This document shows, one piece after another, positions 22,701-33,342 of a stretch of 64,000 nt of DNA. Each line of letters opens with the position of its first letter. Position 1 is the first letter of the stretch. The stretch comes from Takakia lepidozioides (Eukaryota > Streptophyta > Takakiopsida > Takakiales > Takakiaceae): contig CM060734.1 of NCBI GenBank assembly GCA_030704615.1, forward strand, positions 63,754,042 through 63,818,041, given 5' to 3'. The notes under the pieces were generated by a model, which ran no database searches, was not told the origin of the DNA, and was given only the letters and a program-made list of their open reading frames with translations. Position numbers and translations under genes: made by a program.

Positions 22701-22949
22701 TTTCTCGAGAAGCGAGTGTTCTCTTCTATGAGGACGTAAAATGCGGGTCATCTTGTTCTCAAGGAACTCGCTAAAACTATGAAGACCTTCTTCGGGCCTC
22801 GCTATCCCGAGTTTGCCCAGGACCTCTAGAGTGATAGGGACAGCCATCACACTAGTTATGTTTGGTCCAACAAGTTTAGTGATGAATATTTTTGCCAAGA
22901 ACCAAATGTTGAGACAAGTAGAAAATACATGATACAGATGGACGAGCAA
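19782..22949 (-). CDS. PLS-class PPR protein with E/E+ and DYW domains
   Basis: A single 1055-codon frame. From about residue 141 it has roughly seven P-L-S triplets of about 101 residues, each with a DVISWNAMIAG-type P motif, a GKQLHA...IIKAGF-type L motif and a MYCKCGSMMDA-type S motif. E/E+ motifs follow (about residues 780-940), then a full DYW domain with HSEKLA (zinc ligand His and catalytic Glu), CGDCH and the terminal CGDYW. Such proteins bind organellar transcripts and deaminate specific cytidines. The first 140 residues show no PPR similarity: the ATG at 22949 opens a hydrophobic stretch and the first PPR motif appears abruptly after TGDVISW-like sequence at about 22530. The annotated start may therefore be wrong, and upstream repeats may be lost or split by an intron. 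It is the most intact host gene here. Confidence 0.9.
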   Translation of the reverse strand: MLVHLYHVFSTCLNIWFLAKIFITKLVGPNITSVMAVPITLEVLGKLGIARPEEGLHSFSEFLENKMTRILRPHRREHSLLEKVCLKHFLAAVLEVWKQTRLFVGDQRLGMSTTTAASNGVERRGRDRLEGHKGTCVTSGDVISWTAMIAGLARQGRGEVLFELFQQMQKEGVMPNEITFLSILKALVGPGVLEEGKQVHAHIIKAGFESDVRVGTALLSMYCKCGSMGDASHVFSKMRQRDVISWNAMIAGSAQYGHAEQAFDLFWQMQREGMMADKVTFISILNACANTAALEQGRGLHLDIIKAGFVSSVRVGTALVSMYCKCGSVADARRVFDKMPKRNVVSWNAMITGLAQQGHVVEALEVFKKMIAEGVKPDKVTFISILNTCTSPAALEVGKQLHAGVIKSGFNSDMQVGNSLVSMYCKCESVMDALRVFNRMPKRNVISWNVMIAACAEHGHVEDSFGLFWQMQREGVMADKVTFVSVLNACASPIALERGKRLHTGIIEAGFDSDIRVATSLVNMYCKCGSVVDGRCVFNKMPTRDVISWNAMISGSAQQGYSAEALEVFGQMQREEDAKPDKVTFISILHTCSSPAALEQGKRLHAAIVKSGFESDIQVGNSLVSMYCKCGSMMDAQRVFFKMPEQNVVSWTAMIAGLTQHGHCAEALEVFWQMQREGVEGDKVTFISILTACTSLAALEEGKRVHAYFLRSGLESDVRVGNVLVDMYSKCGSVGDARQVFDTIINRDVISWNVMIGGYAQHGHGKEAVQTFDQMQWEGVHPDNVTFIGVLSACSHMGLVDEGYHLFHSMSRDYGITPTEQHYGCMVDLLGRAGHLDEAEEFIHGMPFEPGAAVWGALLGACRIYGNVELAERAADCALKLQPQNAAVYVLLSNIYAVAGRWDNVANVRKIMKDRGVRKEPGCSWIQVNNRVHTFTVEDRSHPQAEEIHAELERLTRQIKEVGYVPDTRFVMHDVEQQQKEQALCHHSEKLAIAFGLISTPPGTPIHIFKNLRVCGDCHSATKFISKIVGREIVARDTNRFHHFKNGACSCGDYW

Positions 22950-23203
22950 TATAAGTGCTCCGCGATTTCCGCTTAGGGTCTTGGGACTTTAATTAGGGTT
23001 ACTTTCCATGTAAACCCATTCACGTTACATGACGTCGTCCAGAAATGGGTTTGACCACATCCATTTTCGTGCACCACCGTGGAACTAAACCCGTCCGGTG
23101 GATTCTATCTGCACTTTTGCACGTGTGTGACAAAAAAAAAGTGTCACGGAAATGTATCGAGGAATGTGACCTATTTAGCAAGTCATGGGAGGAAAAATAC
23201 CGG
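22950..23203. other. 5' flank of the PPR gene
   Basis: No coding frame of note. It separates the PPR start from the gypsy-2 LTR, so any promoter of the PPR gene must lie here or within the LTR. Confidence 0.4.
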
Positions 23204-23832
23204 TGTCAAGGACAAGAACACGACTGAACACAAACAAGAGATCAGACTAGAGGTACAAGACTAGACAAAAAATCAAGGTTGGCGTCGCCGAATGCATGGT
23301 GGATAAACATGAATCAAGATGATCTTTATAACAATGGACAAGAATACAAGATACTGGAACTTGACTCGAATACTGAAATGTTGGAAACTGGACTGGGGTA
23401 CCAGATATTGGAAACTGGACTGGAATACTGGGATTGGGAACAAGAGTAGCTTGAACCTGTGTTGGCGAGACTGAAGAGTGTCCAGTCTTGCCTCCTATAT
23501 ATATTGGCTACTATGAGGTTCCCTAGAAGGCTTCTCCAAAGGAGGTTTCTTGATGGAGAAGTTTCCTCAAACAAAAGAGGTATCTTGATGGAAAAGTTTC
23601 TTTAAACAAAGGAGATATTTTGACGGAGAAGTTTCCTCAAAATGAAGCTTCCTTAGCAATTTCCCAAGTTACTCTCGGTAATTTGGTAAATTCTCGATAA
23701 CTTGATAACTAATGGTAACTTATGATAAATCATAGTAGATCATGGTAGATCACGGTAATTTTTGATAACATGGTAATTTGATAACTTCTGGTATTTACTC
23801 TTGGTAAGTTCCTTTGGGTTATGTCCGTGACA
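23204..23832 (-). mobile_element. Gypsy family 2 LTR (3' LTR of a second copy)
   Basis: A 629-bp LTR bounded by TGTCAAGG and CCGTGACA, i.e. TG...CA. It shares the TATATATA box (about 23493-23500) and the GGCGAGACTGAA hairpin region with the LTR at 8096. Upstream of the TATA box, in U3, are three tandem 35-36 bp units (23541-23576, 23577-23611, 23612-23647) containing GAAGTTTCC-like cores, an enhancer-like layout. The rest of U3 (about 23690-23810) is rich in GATAACTT/GGTAA repeats. Confidence 0.8.
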
Positions 23833-24761
23833 TCACCCTCCTCTAGTGCCGAGTTCTTCGAGAAGCGGTAAAATCTTAGACTTTTTAGAGTTGGAGAACC
23901 TCTCTCCTTAGTGTGTATCAGATACACTGAATGTGGAGTCTTCACCTTGAAGCTAACTTGGCTGACATCATCGTTATGACGTCTTATTGACGTGTAGCTC
24001 GGGGTTTAGCTGGATATCGTTGATGAAACTCTTGGATTTTGTCAGTTCATTGGCAAGGTTGGATGAAGGTTCTCACATTCGTTCGTTGATGTCGTAACAT
24101 TTCCAATGTACGAAATACTCAAGATATTTATACTTGATGCGAGAGTCTATGACTTCGTCGACTCCATACTCGATATTCTGATTGACTTCAATTGGTGGAG
24201 GTGGTACGGAAGCTCTTCTTGGAATATTCGATGGATGATACAACTCCAATAATGAAACATGAAAGACTGGATGGATGCGCATACTTCGTGGGAGTTCAAG
24301 CCGAAAACTGACTGGATTTATTTGTCGAATAATTTTGAATGGACCCAGGTGTTGATAATCCAACTTCATTGATGGTCGCGAGGTTTGTATGTTCCGTCGA
24401 AGAAGCCACACACGATCTCCGATCTTGAACTGGGGTTAGAGTTGGCGATGTTGATCTGCATACTCCTTGTATTGTTTTTGAGCTGGAAGGTGGAATGTAA
24501 ACTCTTTGTGAATCGTAGCAAATTGAGTAATAAGGTTTTCTGCAGCAGGACTTCCAACAGCCTTCATATGGAAAGGGTTTGCTCGAGGATGATAACCATA
24601 ATTGGAGAAAAATGAAGTTTGTTTGGTCGAAGAATGTATAGTGATGTTCTAGGCAAACTCAGAAGATCCGTCCAATTATCCCACTTCCCAAACGGATGAA
24701 TAACATGGATGAGAAACAACATTCATGAGGACTTAAAACGGCTCATGTATCAATGTAAGTT
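23833..24761 (-). pseudogene. Gypsy family 2 integrase C-terminus and chromodomain (broken)
   Basis: Reading from 24740 downward, shifted frames give an integrase end resembling QTSFFSNYGYHPRANPF, then [34 protein letters not shown] and a chromodomain-like segment YGVDEVIDSRIKYKYLEYFVHWKCY. At least one frame change and a stop occur near 24370-24420. The 5' portion of this copy is absent beyond about 24740. The chromodomain places the family among chromoviruses. Confidence 0.75.
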
Positions 24762-24766
24762 GGTCA

Positions 24767-25489
24767 TGTCGCGGCCCTTTGCCTTGAGGGCAGGGAGGTC
24801 GGGACATGAGTGGGGCTGCCCCTGTGGTGGGGGCAGTAGCAGCGATAGGTACGGGGGCTGAAGCACCCTTGAGTGCCCAAAGCACTCAAGGAGGCGGAGG
24901 CGCTCACTAGGTGGAGCCCCGCACACCGGGTTGCGATGGGGGTGGCTCCACAAGGGGTGGTGGTAGCTTAGTGGGACTTAGTGGGGGTGGCATAGGACTC
25001 ACCATGGGGGTGGAGACCTCGTGGTGGGAGTCGTGGGGAGTCTTAGGACTCATCACGGTCCATAAGGACCGTGGTGACGCCAAGACTCACCGCGACTCAC
25101 CACCGGGAATCGAGGGCCTTCGTGGTGGTTCGCCATAAAATGGCATGGCTGGTTGTGAAACCCCCGCGGACAGCTACAGAAGTATATATAGGGAGTAGTA
25201 ACCCCGAGAACGGTGCAAGCCCGTTGGTGACTAAAACTAGTGAGTAAGCGAGCGAGCCGGAAAGCGACCAAAGAGTGGGGAGCTGTTCCGGACTGCCATC
25301 TACCAAAGGGAATTCTCCTAGTCCCAATTAGGTGGAGGGTTTTAGAGGGAAGCAAAGGGGGGACCGTTATGTCCCGGTGAGCAGCCGAAGCTCCAAGTTG
25401 GCCCGGCGGCCAGGTTGGGAGTCAGGCGCGCGCATCAAAGCGAGTAACTATGACTTGAAGGGGAGTTTACCGAAGTGAGGTGTGCGACA
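24767..25489 (+). repeat. 5' LTR of rearranged gypsy-1 copy
   Basis: 723 bp, starting TGTCGCGGCC and ending GTGTGCGACA, with a TATATATAGG box near 25182. It is directly followed by GGTCATGTACCAA, which is also the sequence that follows the 3' LTR at 29608. Confidence 0.9.
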
Positions 25490-25551
25490 GGTCATGTACC
25501 AAATGTCGCACACCTCACTTCGGTAAACTCCCCTTCAAGTCATAGTTACTC

Positions 25552-27978
25552 GACTTGCGCTCCGACTATCACCAAATTCGGGTGGCGGAAGGAGATGAGG
25601 AGAAGACCGCGTGCAGGACAAGGTATGGTTCATATGAGTTCTTGGTGATGCCTTTTGGGCTCACCAATGCACCAGCGACATTTAGCACGCTGATGAACAG
25701 CCTTTTCCATGAGTGGTTGGATGACTTTGTGATCGTGTACATCGACGACATCTTGGTGTACTCGAAAACAAAGGAGGAGCACCTGCAGCACCTCAAAAGG
25801 GTGTTCCAAAAATTGCGGGAATGGAAGCTGTATGCCAAAGCTTCAAAGTGCGAATTCGGGGTCACGAAAGTGGAGTTCTTGGGGCATGTGATTACACAGG
25901 ATGGGATCCAAATGGATGACAGAAAGGTGAGGGCGATCTTGGACTGGGAGCCTCCGACTTCGGTCCCGGGAGTGCGATCCTTCCTAGGACTCGCCTCCTA
26001 TTACCGGAAGTATGTGAGAAATTTCGCCAAGATCGCGGGGCCGCTGTCGGACCTTCTATGTAAATCCAAAGTCTGGGTATGGAACACATTTTGTGGCCAA
26101 GCTTTTGCTGAATTGAAGCAGCGGATGACGGAAGCTTCAGTCTTGAAAATCCCGGAGTTCGATCGTCCGTTTGAGATTCATACAGATGCATCGGACTTCG
26201 CGATTGGGGGTGTACTTATGCAAGATGGACGTCCAGTGGCTTACGAAAGTAAGAAACTGAATGAAGTGGAGCGACGGTGGCCGACGCACGAAAAAGAGAT
26301 GAAGGTGGTGGTGCATTGCCTTGAGCTCTGGCGCCACTATGTTGGTTCCAACCCAGTGAAGGTGTTCACGGACAATGTCACGGTGAAGTATTTTGCCACG
26401 CAGCCCAAGTTGTCCCCAAAACAACTTAGGTGGCAAGATACTTTGGCAGTGTTCGACGTGGATATCCAGTACAAACCGGGACGGGACAATGTGGTGGCCG
26501 ATGCTTTAAGTAGAAAGCAGCAGCTCTTGTTGGTGTACAAGGGCGAGACGGCGCTCCAAAGGAAGATCCGGAAGGCTTGCCGGAAGGATGAGCTGGCGAA
26601 GTCCGTGATGCAGGACTTGAGGATGGGGGTTAAATCGCAGTTCCACTTGCAAAATGGACTGCTCCGGTATAAGCAAAAGCGTCTCTACGTGCCGAAGGGA
26701 GGGATCAGGGATAGTCTCTTGAGAGAATGCCATGATAGCCCGCTTGCGGGCCACGGCGGAGCCAAGCGCACTGCGGCACTCTTGAAGAAAGAGTATTTTT
26801 GGCCCAAACTGAGGGAGGAGGCAGAGGAGTATGTCAAGACATGCACCACATGCCAACAAAACCGGAGCGAGTACAAAAAGCAAGCGGGGCTGTTACAACC
26901 CTTGCCGATTCCAGAGGGGACTTGGGAAAGCGTCTCGATGGATTTCATGACTGCTATGCCGCTGTCAAAAGGATTCGATGCAATCATGGTGGTGGTAGAT
27001 AGGTTCAGTAAAATGGGACATTTCATCCCCACCAAGGAGACGGCAACGGCGCAGGAGACAGGGCGACTTTACTTCGCCCACGTCTTAAAGCATCATGGAG
27101 TTCCGAAGGATATTGTCTCGGACCGCGATCCAAAGTTTACGAGTAAATTCTGGAGAGCACTTTGGAAGAAGATGGGGACGAGGCTGAAGATGAGCACCGC
27201 CTTCCGACCTACGACGGACGGCCAAACGGAAAGAGTGAATTCCGTAGTGAAGCAATTCTTGCGGAATTACGTGTCGGCAGACCAATCAGACTGGATGGAA
27301 CACTTAGACGCGGCAGAGTTCTGTTATAATAACACAGAACACTCCGCAACGGGAGTTTCCCCTTTCGTGTTGGTCTATGGAAAAGCACCTCTGGTGCCGA
27401 CAAGTTGGGCCGCCCAGGATGTTGAGGAACCGGCAGTAGCGGCGGTACTGGAAGAACGCGAGCGTTTGTTGAAGCTCGCAAAGTACAATATTGCCAAAGC
27501 TAGGAAACGGTATAAAAGGCAGGCGAATCGGAAGCGGAGGGAAGTGAAGTTTGAGGCAGACACAGAGGTCTGGTTGAACATCAAGAATTTCCGACTACCT
27601 CCGGAAGTGAGTCCGAAGTTCGTACCTCCGTATGCGGGACCCTTTCGCATTTGGAAGGTTATGAATAAGGATGTGTATGTGCACCCAGTATTCCATGTCT
27701 CCCTTTTGAAGCCTTACTTCAAAGATGAAGCGCGTCCGAATCGGCATCAAGTGTTGCGTCCGCCACCTATGCTGTTGGATCATGAAAATGAACCTGAGTA
27801 CGAGGTGGAGGCAATACTTAAGTCGAGGAGGTTCAGGAACCGAGAACCGGAGTATCTCGTCAAATGGAAGGGCTATCATCATGTGGAGGCATCTTGGGTG
27901 CGTGCCTCAGAAATGGGAAACGCATCCGAGGCGGTTGCAGCTTTCGAAGGGCGACCTCAAAAGCGGAAGAAGCGTTGA
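25552..27978 (+). pseudogene. Gypsy family 1 pol, N-terminally truncated but open
   Basis: An 807-codon open frame covering RT from just after the first motif ([16 protein letters not shown]), RNase H ([14 protein letters not shown]), integrase with an HHCC zinc domain, the D-D-E core and GQTERVN motif, and a C-terminal chromodomain (YEVEAILKS...[15 protein letters not shown]). It begins in the middle of RT without an ATG. Compared with the complete copy it lacks 27 bp (9 residues) just before [14 protein letters not shown], but it keeps a sense codon (GGA at 26971-26973) where the complete copy has a stop. Loss of the 5' half makes it non-autonomous. Confidence 0.9.
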
Positions 27979-28883
27979 TGGGGACATCAACCTTGGAGCG
28001 TGGGGGAGGAAATGCATGCTTAGCCCGGTTTAGCTAGCTCAGGAATCCGATTGCAAAAACTTGTATTGTACAAAAATTTGTTATAAAGGAAATGGGTTCC
28101 AAATATTGTGCGTCCTATTGTGTTTGGAATGGTGATGTATGGTGTGGTTGGCTAGTGTGTTGAATGCATGCTAGCTTACAAAAGTGGGAGAGGTAAATTG
28201 GGTTAATCGTGTGTTTGCGCAGTGCCGAAATCGGGTGACTCCCATCCAAGGGGCAAGGAAACTTGCGTCTTCTTTGGGAGTTCACGTGCTAGTGCGCACC
28301 TGCGCGTGCGCGTACTATAACTGCGCTACCGAGGGGGTTGCCTTGTAGTGCGGGCTAACGCGGAAGCTACGTGCTTCCGTTCACGTACTATAATCGTGTA
28401 GCCTCGGGACGAAGTCGTAGTGCGGCTTCGGCGTGTTCCCGTACCTCAGGCCAGCATTCCAAGGCGGACCCAATTGTAGTGATTGGGGCGCACGGTTGGT
28501 TCAAGGTTATCTTCCTAGTCAAAGAGGGTTCCAGATGAACCCTTGCTCAAGGTGATGCCAAAAGCGGCATCAGGAGCGATCGCAAGCAATGTTGTTGCAG
28601 TAAGGCGATTCGATCCTCGGGGAGGATCGTTCCTTGGCCTTGAAGTAGGCCAAGAAGAGTGCACTGGGAGGAGCTGGAGAGGCTCCACCCTTGGCCGAGA
28701 CTTGGAGGAAGTCGGCCGAACTAGCTAGTGGAGAGTAGAGTCAAGTGTGGGGTTTGGTTCTTTGCCATGGGACGCCATGGTACGGAAACAAACTCCTTGA
28801 TGTGGGACGCCACAACTTGGATGTTCGTTTCTACAAAATGGACAAGTCGATGAGGACATCGACTCCCTGTTGGTAGGGGTGTG
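27979..28883 (+). other. 3' internal non-coding region of gypsy-1 copy
   Basis: About 900 bp between the pol stop and the 3' LTR, closely matching 59746-60650. It holds short inverted repeats (for example GATCCTCGGGGAGGATC) and two related CGTACTATAA segments. No gene is seen. The stretch GGTAGGGGTGTG just before the LTR is the only purine-rich candidate for a polypurine tract. Confidence 0.7.
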
Positions 28884-29607
28884 TGTCGCGGCCCTTTGCC
28901 TTGAGGGCAGGGAGGTCGGGACATGAGTGGGGCTGCCCCTGTGGTGGGGGCAGTAGCAGCGATAGGTACGGGGGCTGAAGCACCCTTGAGTGCCCAAGGC
29001 ACTCAAGGAGGCGGAGGCGCTCACTAGGTGGAGCCCCGCACACCGGGTTGCGATGGGGGTGGCTCCACAAGGGGTGGTGGTAGCTTAGTGGGACTTAGTG
29101 GGGGTGGCATAGGACTCACCATGGGGGTGGAGACCTCGTGGTGGGAGTCGTGGGGAGTCTTGGGACTCATCACGGTCCATAAGGGCCGTGGTGACGCCAA
29201 GACTCACCGCGACTCACCACCGGGAATCGAGGGTCTTCGTGGTGGTTCGCCATAAAATGGCATGGCTGGTTTTGAAACCCCCGCGGACAGCTACAGAAGT
29301 ATATATAGGGAGTAGTAACCCCGAGAACGGTGCAAGCCCGTTGGTGACTAAAAACTAGTGAGTAAGCGAGCGAGCCGGAAAGCGACCAAAGAGTGGGGAG
29401 CTGTTCCGGACTGCCATCTACCAAAGGGAATTCTCCTAGTCCCAATTAGGTGGAGGGTTTTAGAGGGAAGCAAAGGGGGGACCGTTATGTCCCGGTGAGC
29501 AGCCGAAGCTCCAAGTTGGCCCGGCGGCCAGGTTGGGAGTCAGGCGCGCGCATCAAAGCGAGTAACTATGACTTGAAGGGGAGTTTACCGAAGTGAGGTG
29601 TGCGACA
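28884..29607 (+). repeat. 3' LTR of rearranged gypsy-1 copy
   Basis: 724 bp, almost identical to 24767-25489 and sharing its diagnostic deletion. It is followed by the target duplication GGTCA. Confidence 0.9.
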
Positions 29608-29612
29608 GGTCA

Positions 29613-30639
29613 TGTACCAACTTAAGTTGATCATGTCCTAGGATGGAAGATGAATGAAAATTATGGAAGCATGAAAGTTACAGACGGATGAAATCAACGG
29701 ATGGATGAGAGATTACCGGTTGGATGACAAAAAAATAAAATGGATGACAATGACAACAGATAGATGATAAACACGAGGCTTGATCTAGTCCATCCAAATG
29801 GAGGGGACAGATCTAACGGATTAAAATAAAAAGATTATATATTATATTAATGAACACTCTAGGAAAAATTAATTAAAAACTTTAACTAGGTGTCGGTGCT
29901 TAAATGCACCAGTGGTGATTTATTATTATTTTGAGAAAAAAGATGGATGATAACCGTCAAAACAAGTGACGGATGGAGGGCGATGGGCTGCTATAAATCA
30001 GCCGGTGAGAGGGTAGAACATGGACAATCTAGTTTTTATTTCTCTCGCTCCATCTCTCCCTCTTCGCTCTCTTTCTTTCTTCGTTTTAGTGTATGCTAGA
30101 TGTTGTAGTGAAGAATAAAGGTGTATAGCGAACTAATTTGGATCAAATATTACAGCCGCAAGTCTTTGGGATCAAGGTGCCGTATTAGTTGAAGTGAGTA
30201 GTGTGGTACACCGAGACGTGCGTGATTGAATTAGAGAAGCCTCTTATTGTCTAGACTCCCTTTGAGTTATTTGTGTACATACCCTCTCTACAATCTGATC
30301 GGTCATCCGTACTATAGCAACTCATATCAGTTCCGTGAGCGGAATTCATCAAACCTGCACCACCAGCGACATCAGTTCGGGACTAGTGCTCGGGTGAGCA
30401 CTGTGTGGGGAAGTCTACCTCAAGTAGTTGATTATTTTGTATAAGACTACCCTCTATACCTACCTGGAGTTCTATAGAGACAAACTTGAGTCTGAACTTC
30501 AGATATCCTAGACCATCCTAGATTTACACCGAGTTAGAGGAAACGACCTTGGAAATCTAGCACTCCGAAGCTACAGCCACGTCGATTAGGAAGCAGCAGG
30601 GGAAGCACCCCAAAGATAATTTCAAACAAAAACTTTGAT
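29613..30639. other. No gene; GGATGA-rich start
   Basis: 29640-29760 repeats GGATGA/GATGA many times in an irregular simple-sequence way. The remainder shows no recognisable gene or element. Confidence 0.45.
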
Positions 30640-31865
30640 TTGGTTAATGATGAGTGAGCCGGGAGACCAGGCCGAAGCAATGAACCAGGTAGATGTGTGT
30701 AAAACCTGATTAATGGTTAAGGCTTTCCTAGTAATATCTAGACAGATGGACAGTGCTCCAAAAAGCAAGTTTCCTTAACAGGGGCAGTACAACGTTGTTG
30801 ATCCGTGACATCATGACCGATAGGCTGTCCCAACATGACATGAGCCTGACCATCTTTGAGCCATATGAGCCCTAACTCATTCCCCCAGGGATCTCAGTGG
30901 GAAGCTTTGTCAGGATGCTTTAGACGAGAAAAGATACCAGCAAATTTCCCCCAATTGATTGATAGACCAGAGGCCTCGCAGAAGGAGGAGAGTACACCCA
31001 AAGCATTGGTGACATGATTAAGAGTCGAGCTATTGACAATCAAGAGAACAGTATTGTCAGCATAGAGAGAAGCTTTGATGGAGAAAGAGGATGGCATGGA
31101 TCTAGAGATAGCAAGCCCCCTTACATTACCGACGGAATCTAGCAAATGACCAAGACCATCGGCGGCGATAATAAACATAAAAGGGGCTAGGGGGCGCCCT
31201 TGTCTGACAGAGCAGTGTAGCAGGAAAGAAGAACACATGGCTCCATTTACAGTGACCCTGCTTGTTGCTGAAAGAAGAAGGATTTTGACCAAAGCCAGAA
31301 ACGTTCCATTGAGACCAACTCTTACCAGAGCACCAAATAGGAAGGCCCAATCGACATTATCGAACGCTAAGTCAAGCAATATTAACATTGCCAGAGGCTA
31401 GCGATGAAGGCTTGATGTAGAGCCTCATTAGCTAGAAGAACATTGTCCAAAATCTAGCGGTTTTGTAAGGTTCTAGACTGTTCAGGGCGAACAATCTTAA
31501 TATGAAGAAGGGGCTGAAGCCTACTAGCTAGAGCCTTAGAAATAATCTTATACACAGAGGAAAGCAAGGTTATGGGCTTGTAGTCAGTAATAAGGTTCCT
31601 GTCTCCCTTCTAGTACATGAGAATAATTAGACTTGTAGCTTGGAGGAATTCCATAGAAGAAAAGGGTGCATAGAGAAGACTTTGCTCCGCAGGAGAGAGA
31701 ACAAAAAGGATTGCCGAAGTGAGACCTTTATCCCTCCCATGAAACGGAGAATGAGCATGCTAGTTTCAACAAGCTTTTGTATCAGTCGATAACAAGGTGT
31801 AGTAGCAGTTTCAGTGCAAATTCCCAACCCTCAAAGTTAGCCGGAGTGGAATTGAAGTTTTCCTA
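30640..31865 (-). pseudogene. LINE reverse transcriptase fragment
   Basis: On the minus strand, shifted frames from 31865 to 31390 give the region before the RT core (ILDNVLLANEALHQA-like). 31388-30894 encodes RT motifs: VDWAFLFG, SVRQGRPLAPFMFIIAADGL and the catalytic box as YADNTVL instead of YADD, followed by LSINWGKFAGI. Residues after it (LGQPIGH...VTDQQR-like, to about 30640) continue the L1 RT in another frame. The D-to-N change in the active site and several frameshifts indicate a dead copy. Confidence 0.8.
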
Positions 31866-31909
31866 CGTTAAAATCGCCCAGACTGATTTAGATATGGTCT
31901 ACATGCTAA

Positions 31910-31930
31910 GGGGGGTGCTATTCCGTGAGC
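31910..31930 (+). repeat. Candidate terminal inverted repeat, left
   Basis: Starts GGGGGGTGCTATT and matches 19 of 21 bases of the reverse complement of 37620-37640; both differences are transitions. The two could be the ends of one transposon of about 5.7 kb, or of two related miniature elements. No convincing target duplication was found. Confidence 0.4.
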
Positions 31931-32077
31931 CCGGAGGCGTGAGCCCATGAGCCCAGCACAGGCTCACGCCACGTCAGCATGCATACAAGGCCTATTTCCG
32001 CGGGTGTCACCTACATACAGAGACAGACATGGTTGAAATAGGCTCAAGAAAATGTAAGTCAATCCACAGCCAGAGAC

Positions 32078-32311
32078 CTGCTTGAAGAACACCAGCAAGC
32101 ATGAGATCAAGCTCGTAGACGGGAGAGCCTTTGAGAAAGAAGACACCATGGAAGATGCCCACCAAGCCCCACTGTTTGGCACTTGGCTCATTTGGGTGCA
32201 TAATTACAATGGGTGGATACCCGGGCTTACGCAACTCCCTGAGAAAGTAGAAAATGTGTCGAGGCCACCTGCCCTGGCAGCAAACCAGAATATGTGGCAA
32301 ATTCAACTCCA
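32078..32311 (-). CDS. Exon of RCK-domain (BK/SLO-like) potassium channel protein
   Basis: A 78-residue exon bounded on the minus strand by a pyrimidine-rich TTTCTGTAG acceptor (AG at 32313-32312) and a GTCTCT donor at 32077. It encodes LPHILVCCQG, then HIFYFLRELR, PPIVIMHP, WGLVGIFHGVFFLKGSP and YELDLMLAGVLQA. This is the order of strands and helices in the RCK (regulator of K+ conductance) fold of calcium-activated potassium channels. No pore or transmembrane exon is recognised nearby, so it is a lone exon or gene fragment. The nearest upstream coding candidate is at 32477-32761. Confidence 0.55.
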
Positions 32312-32461
32312 CTACAGAAACAGTTTGCTTTTAAAGATCCTGGAGTATGATGTCTGCTTTCCGTTCCAGACTACCGGATGTGGCTGCCCAAAGTGTGATA
32401 ACGGTGGCCATGCCAACAACTTCTCTATAGCATTTTCCAATGATGGTCCTTTGGAAACTTG

Positions 32462-32761
32462 AGCACCATTTGCACCTTAAGTATTGTTCTTGTTGGTCAA
32501 CACATCATGGGAACTATGGTGTTCATTAATTGAGCGTGGAAGTAAGTTTAGTTCACCAGTATGGTCCTGCTCTTTCCTATGGTTTTCAAGCACCCGACGG
32601 ATAGCTGAACCCAGCTGTGACTCCAACTTGTAATGTCCCTCTGGGCTAATTGGAAATGTTCGTGGATCAGGTCTGTCAATAGTTTCATCCGTATCAACCA
32701 TCGATTCTCTAGTATAATTGCCAACAGTGACTATTCCTCTTCGCTTCCATCGATTCTTCAC
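32462..32761 (-). pseudogene. Possible upstream exon of the RCK gene, with a stop
   Basis: An open minus-strand frame reads into a TAA at about 32477-32479 and then continues coherently (SLENAIEKLLAWPPLSHF) towards 32370. That would fit an exon broken by a nonsense change. It shows no similarity I can name. It is linked to the RCK exon only by position and strand. Confidence 0.3.
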
Positions 32762-33342
32762 ACTCTCTAGCTTCCCATCGTCGTCAGTGGAATTTGAATA
32801 GTGGGCTTGATGCTCCTCATTGTTGGCCTATAATCTTTCACATAGTCTTAATTGCAGTTTCTTCGTCCCCACACTGAGAGATGGAGAAGGCCGTGTGAAG
32901 GTCCTTTGAGATAACAAACCCTATGTCATGGGGTTGTATGATGTGACCCTTCGGATGCAGCAACACCTATCATCAATGCAATGCATTTTCAACCGATGAA
33001 AAACCGTCAACAAAGGCAGCAACAGTCACATATCGTTATTTAGTTCCTAGGTACATGTGGGGATAGTCTTCAACATCTGAGAGTAGCAGCAGGATAAATT
33101 GATATAAGGCACGGTGACATCTAGTGCAAACAGGACACAGTTGAAAGTCATAAACACAAACTCCGCAACCTGCAAAACTCACCCATCCAAACCTCTTATA
33201 ATTGTCTATAGGCTGATTAGGTTGTTATTCCCAGTGACATTACAAACTATATAATGGTTGTTTAGAGATAAGGCAGCTCATGCCCTTGTTCACCCTTGCA
33301 TGATGTAGCTTGCTTCAAAGGAGCTTATAAGGTTCTAGCTTA
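32762..33342. other. No recognisable feature
   Basis: No coding frame, RNA gene or repeat I can support. Confidence 0.4.

Larger units (their letters stand above)
24762..29612 (+). mobile_element. Gypsy family 1 element, internally rearranged, with TSD GGTCA
   Basis: The element runs from TGTCGCGG at 24767 to GTGCGACA at 29607 and is flanked by GGTCA at 24762-24766 and 29608-29612. Both LTRs (24767-25489 and 28884-29607) share a diagnostic short deletion (GTGGTGACGCCAAG) absent from other copies, so they belong to one insertion. The entire 5' internal half (primer-binding site, gag, protease, start of RT) is missing and is replaced by a 13-bp copy of the 3' flank plus an inverted 49-bp LTR end (25504-25552). 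It inserted next to the gypsy-2 integrase remnant. Confidence 0.9.
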
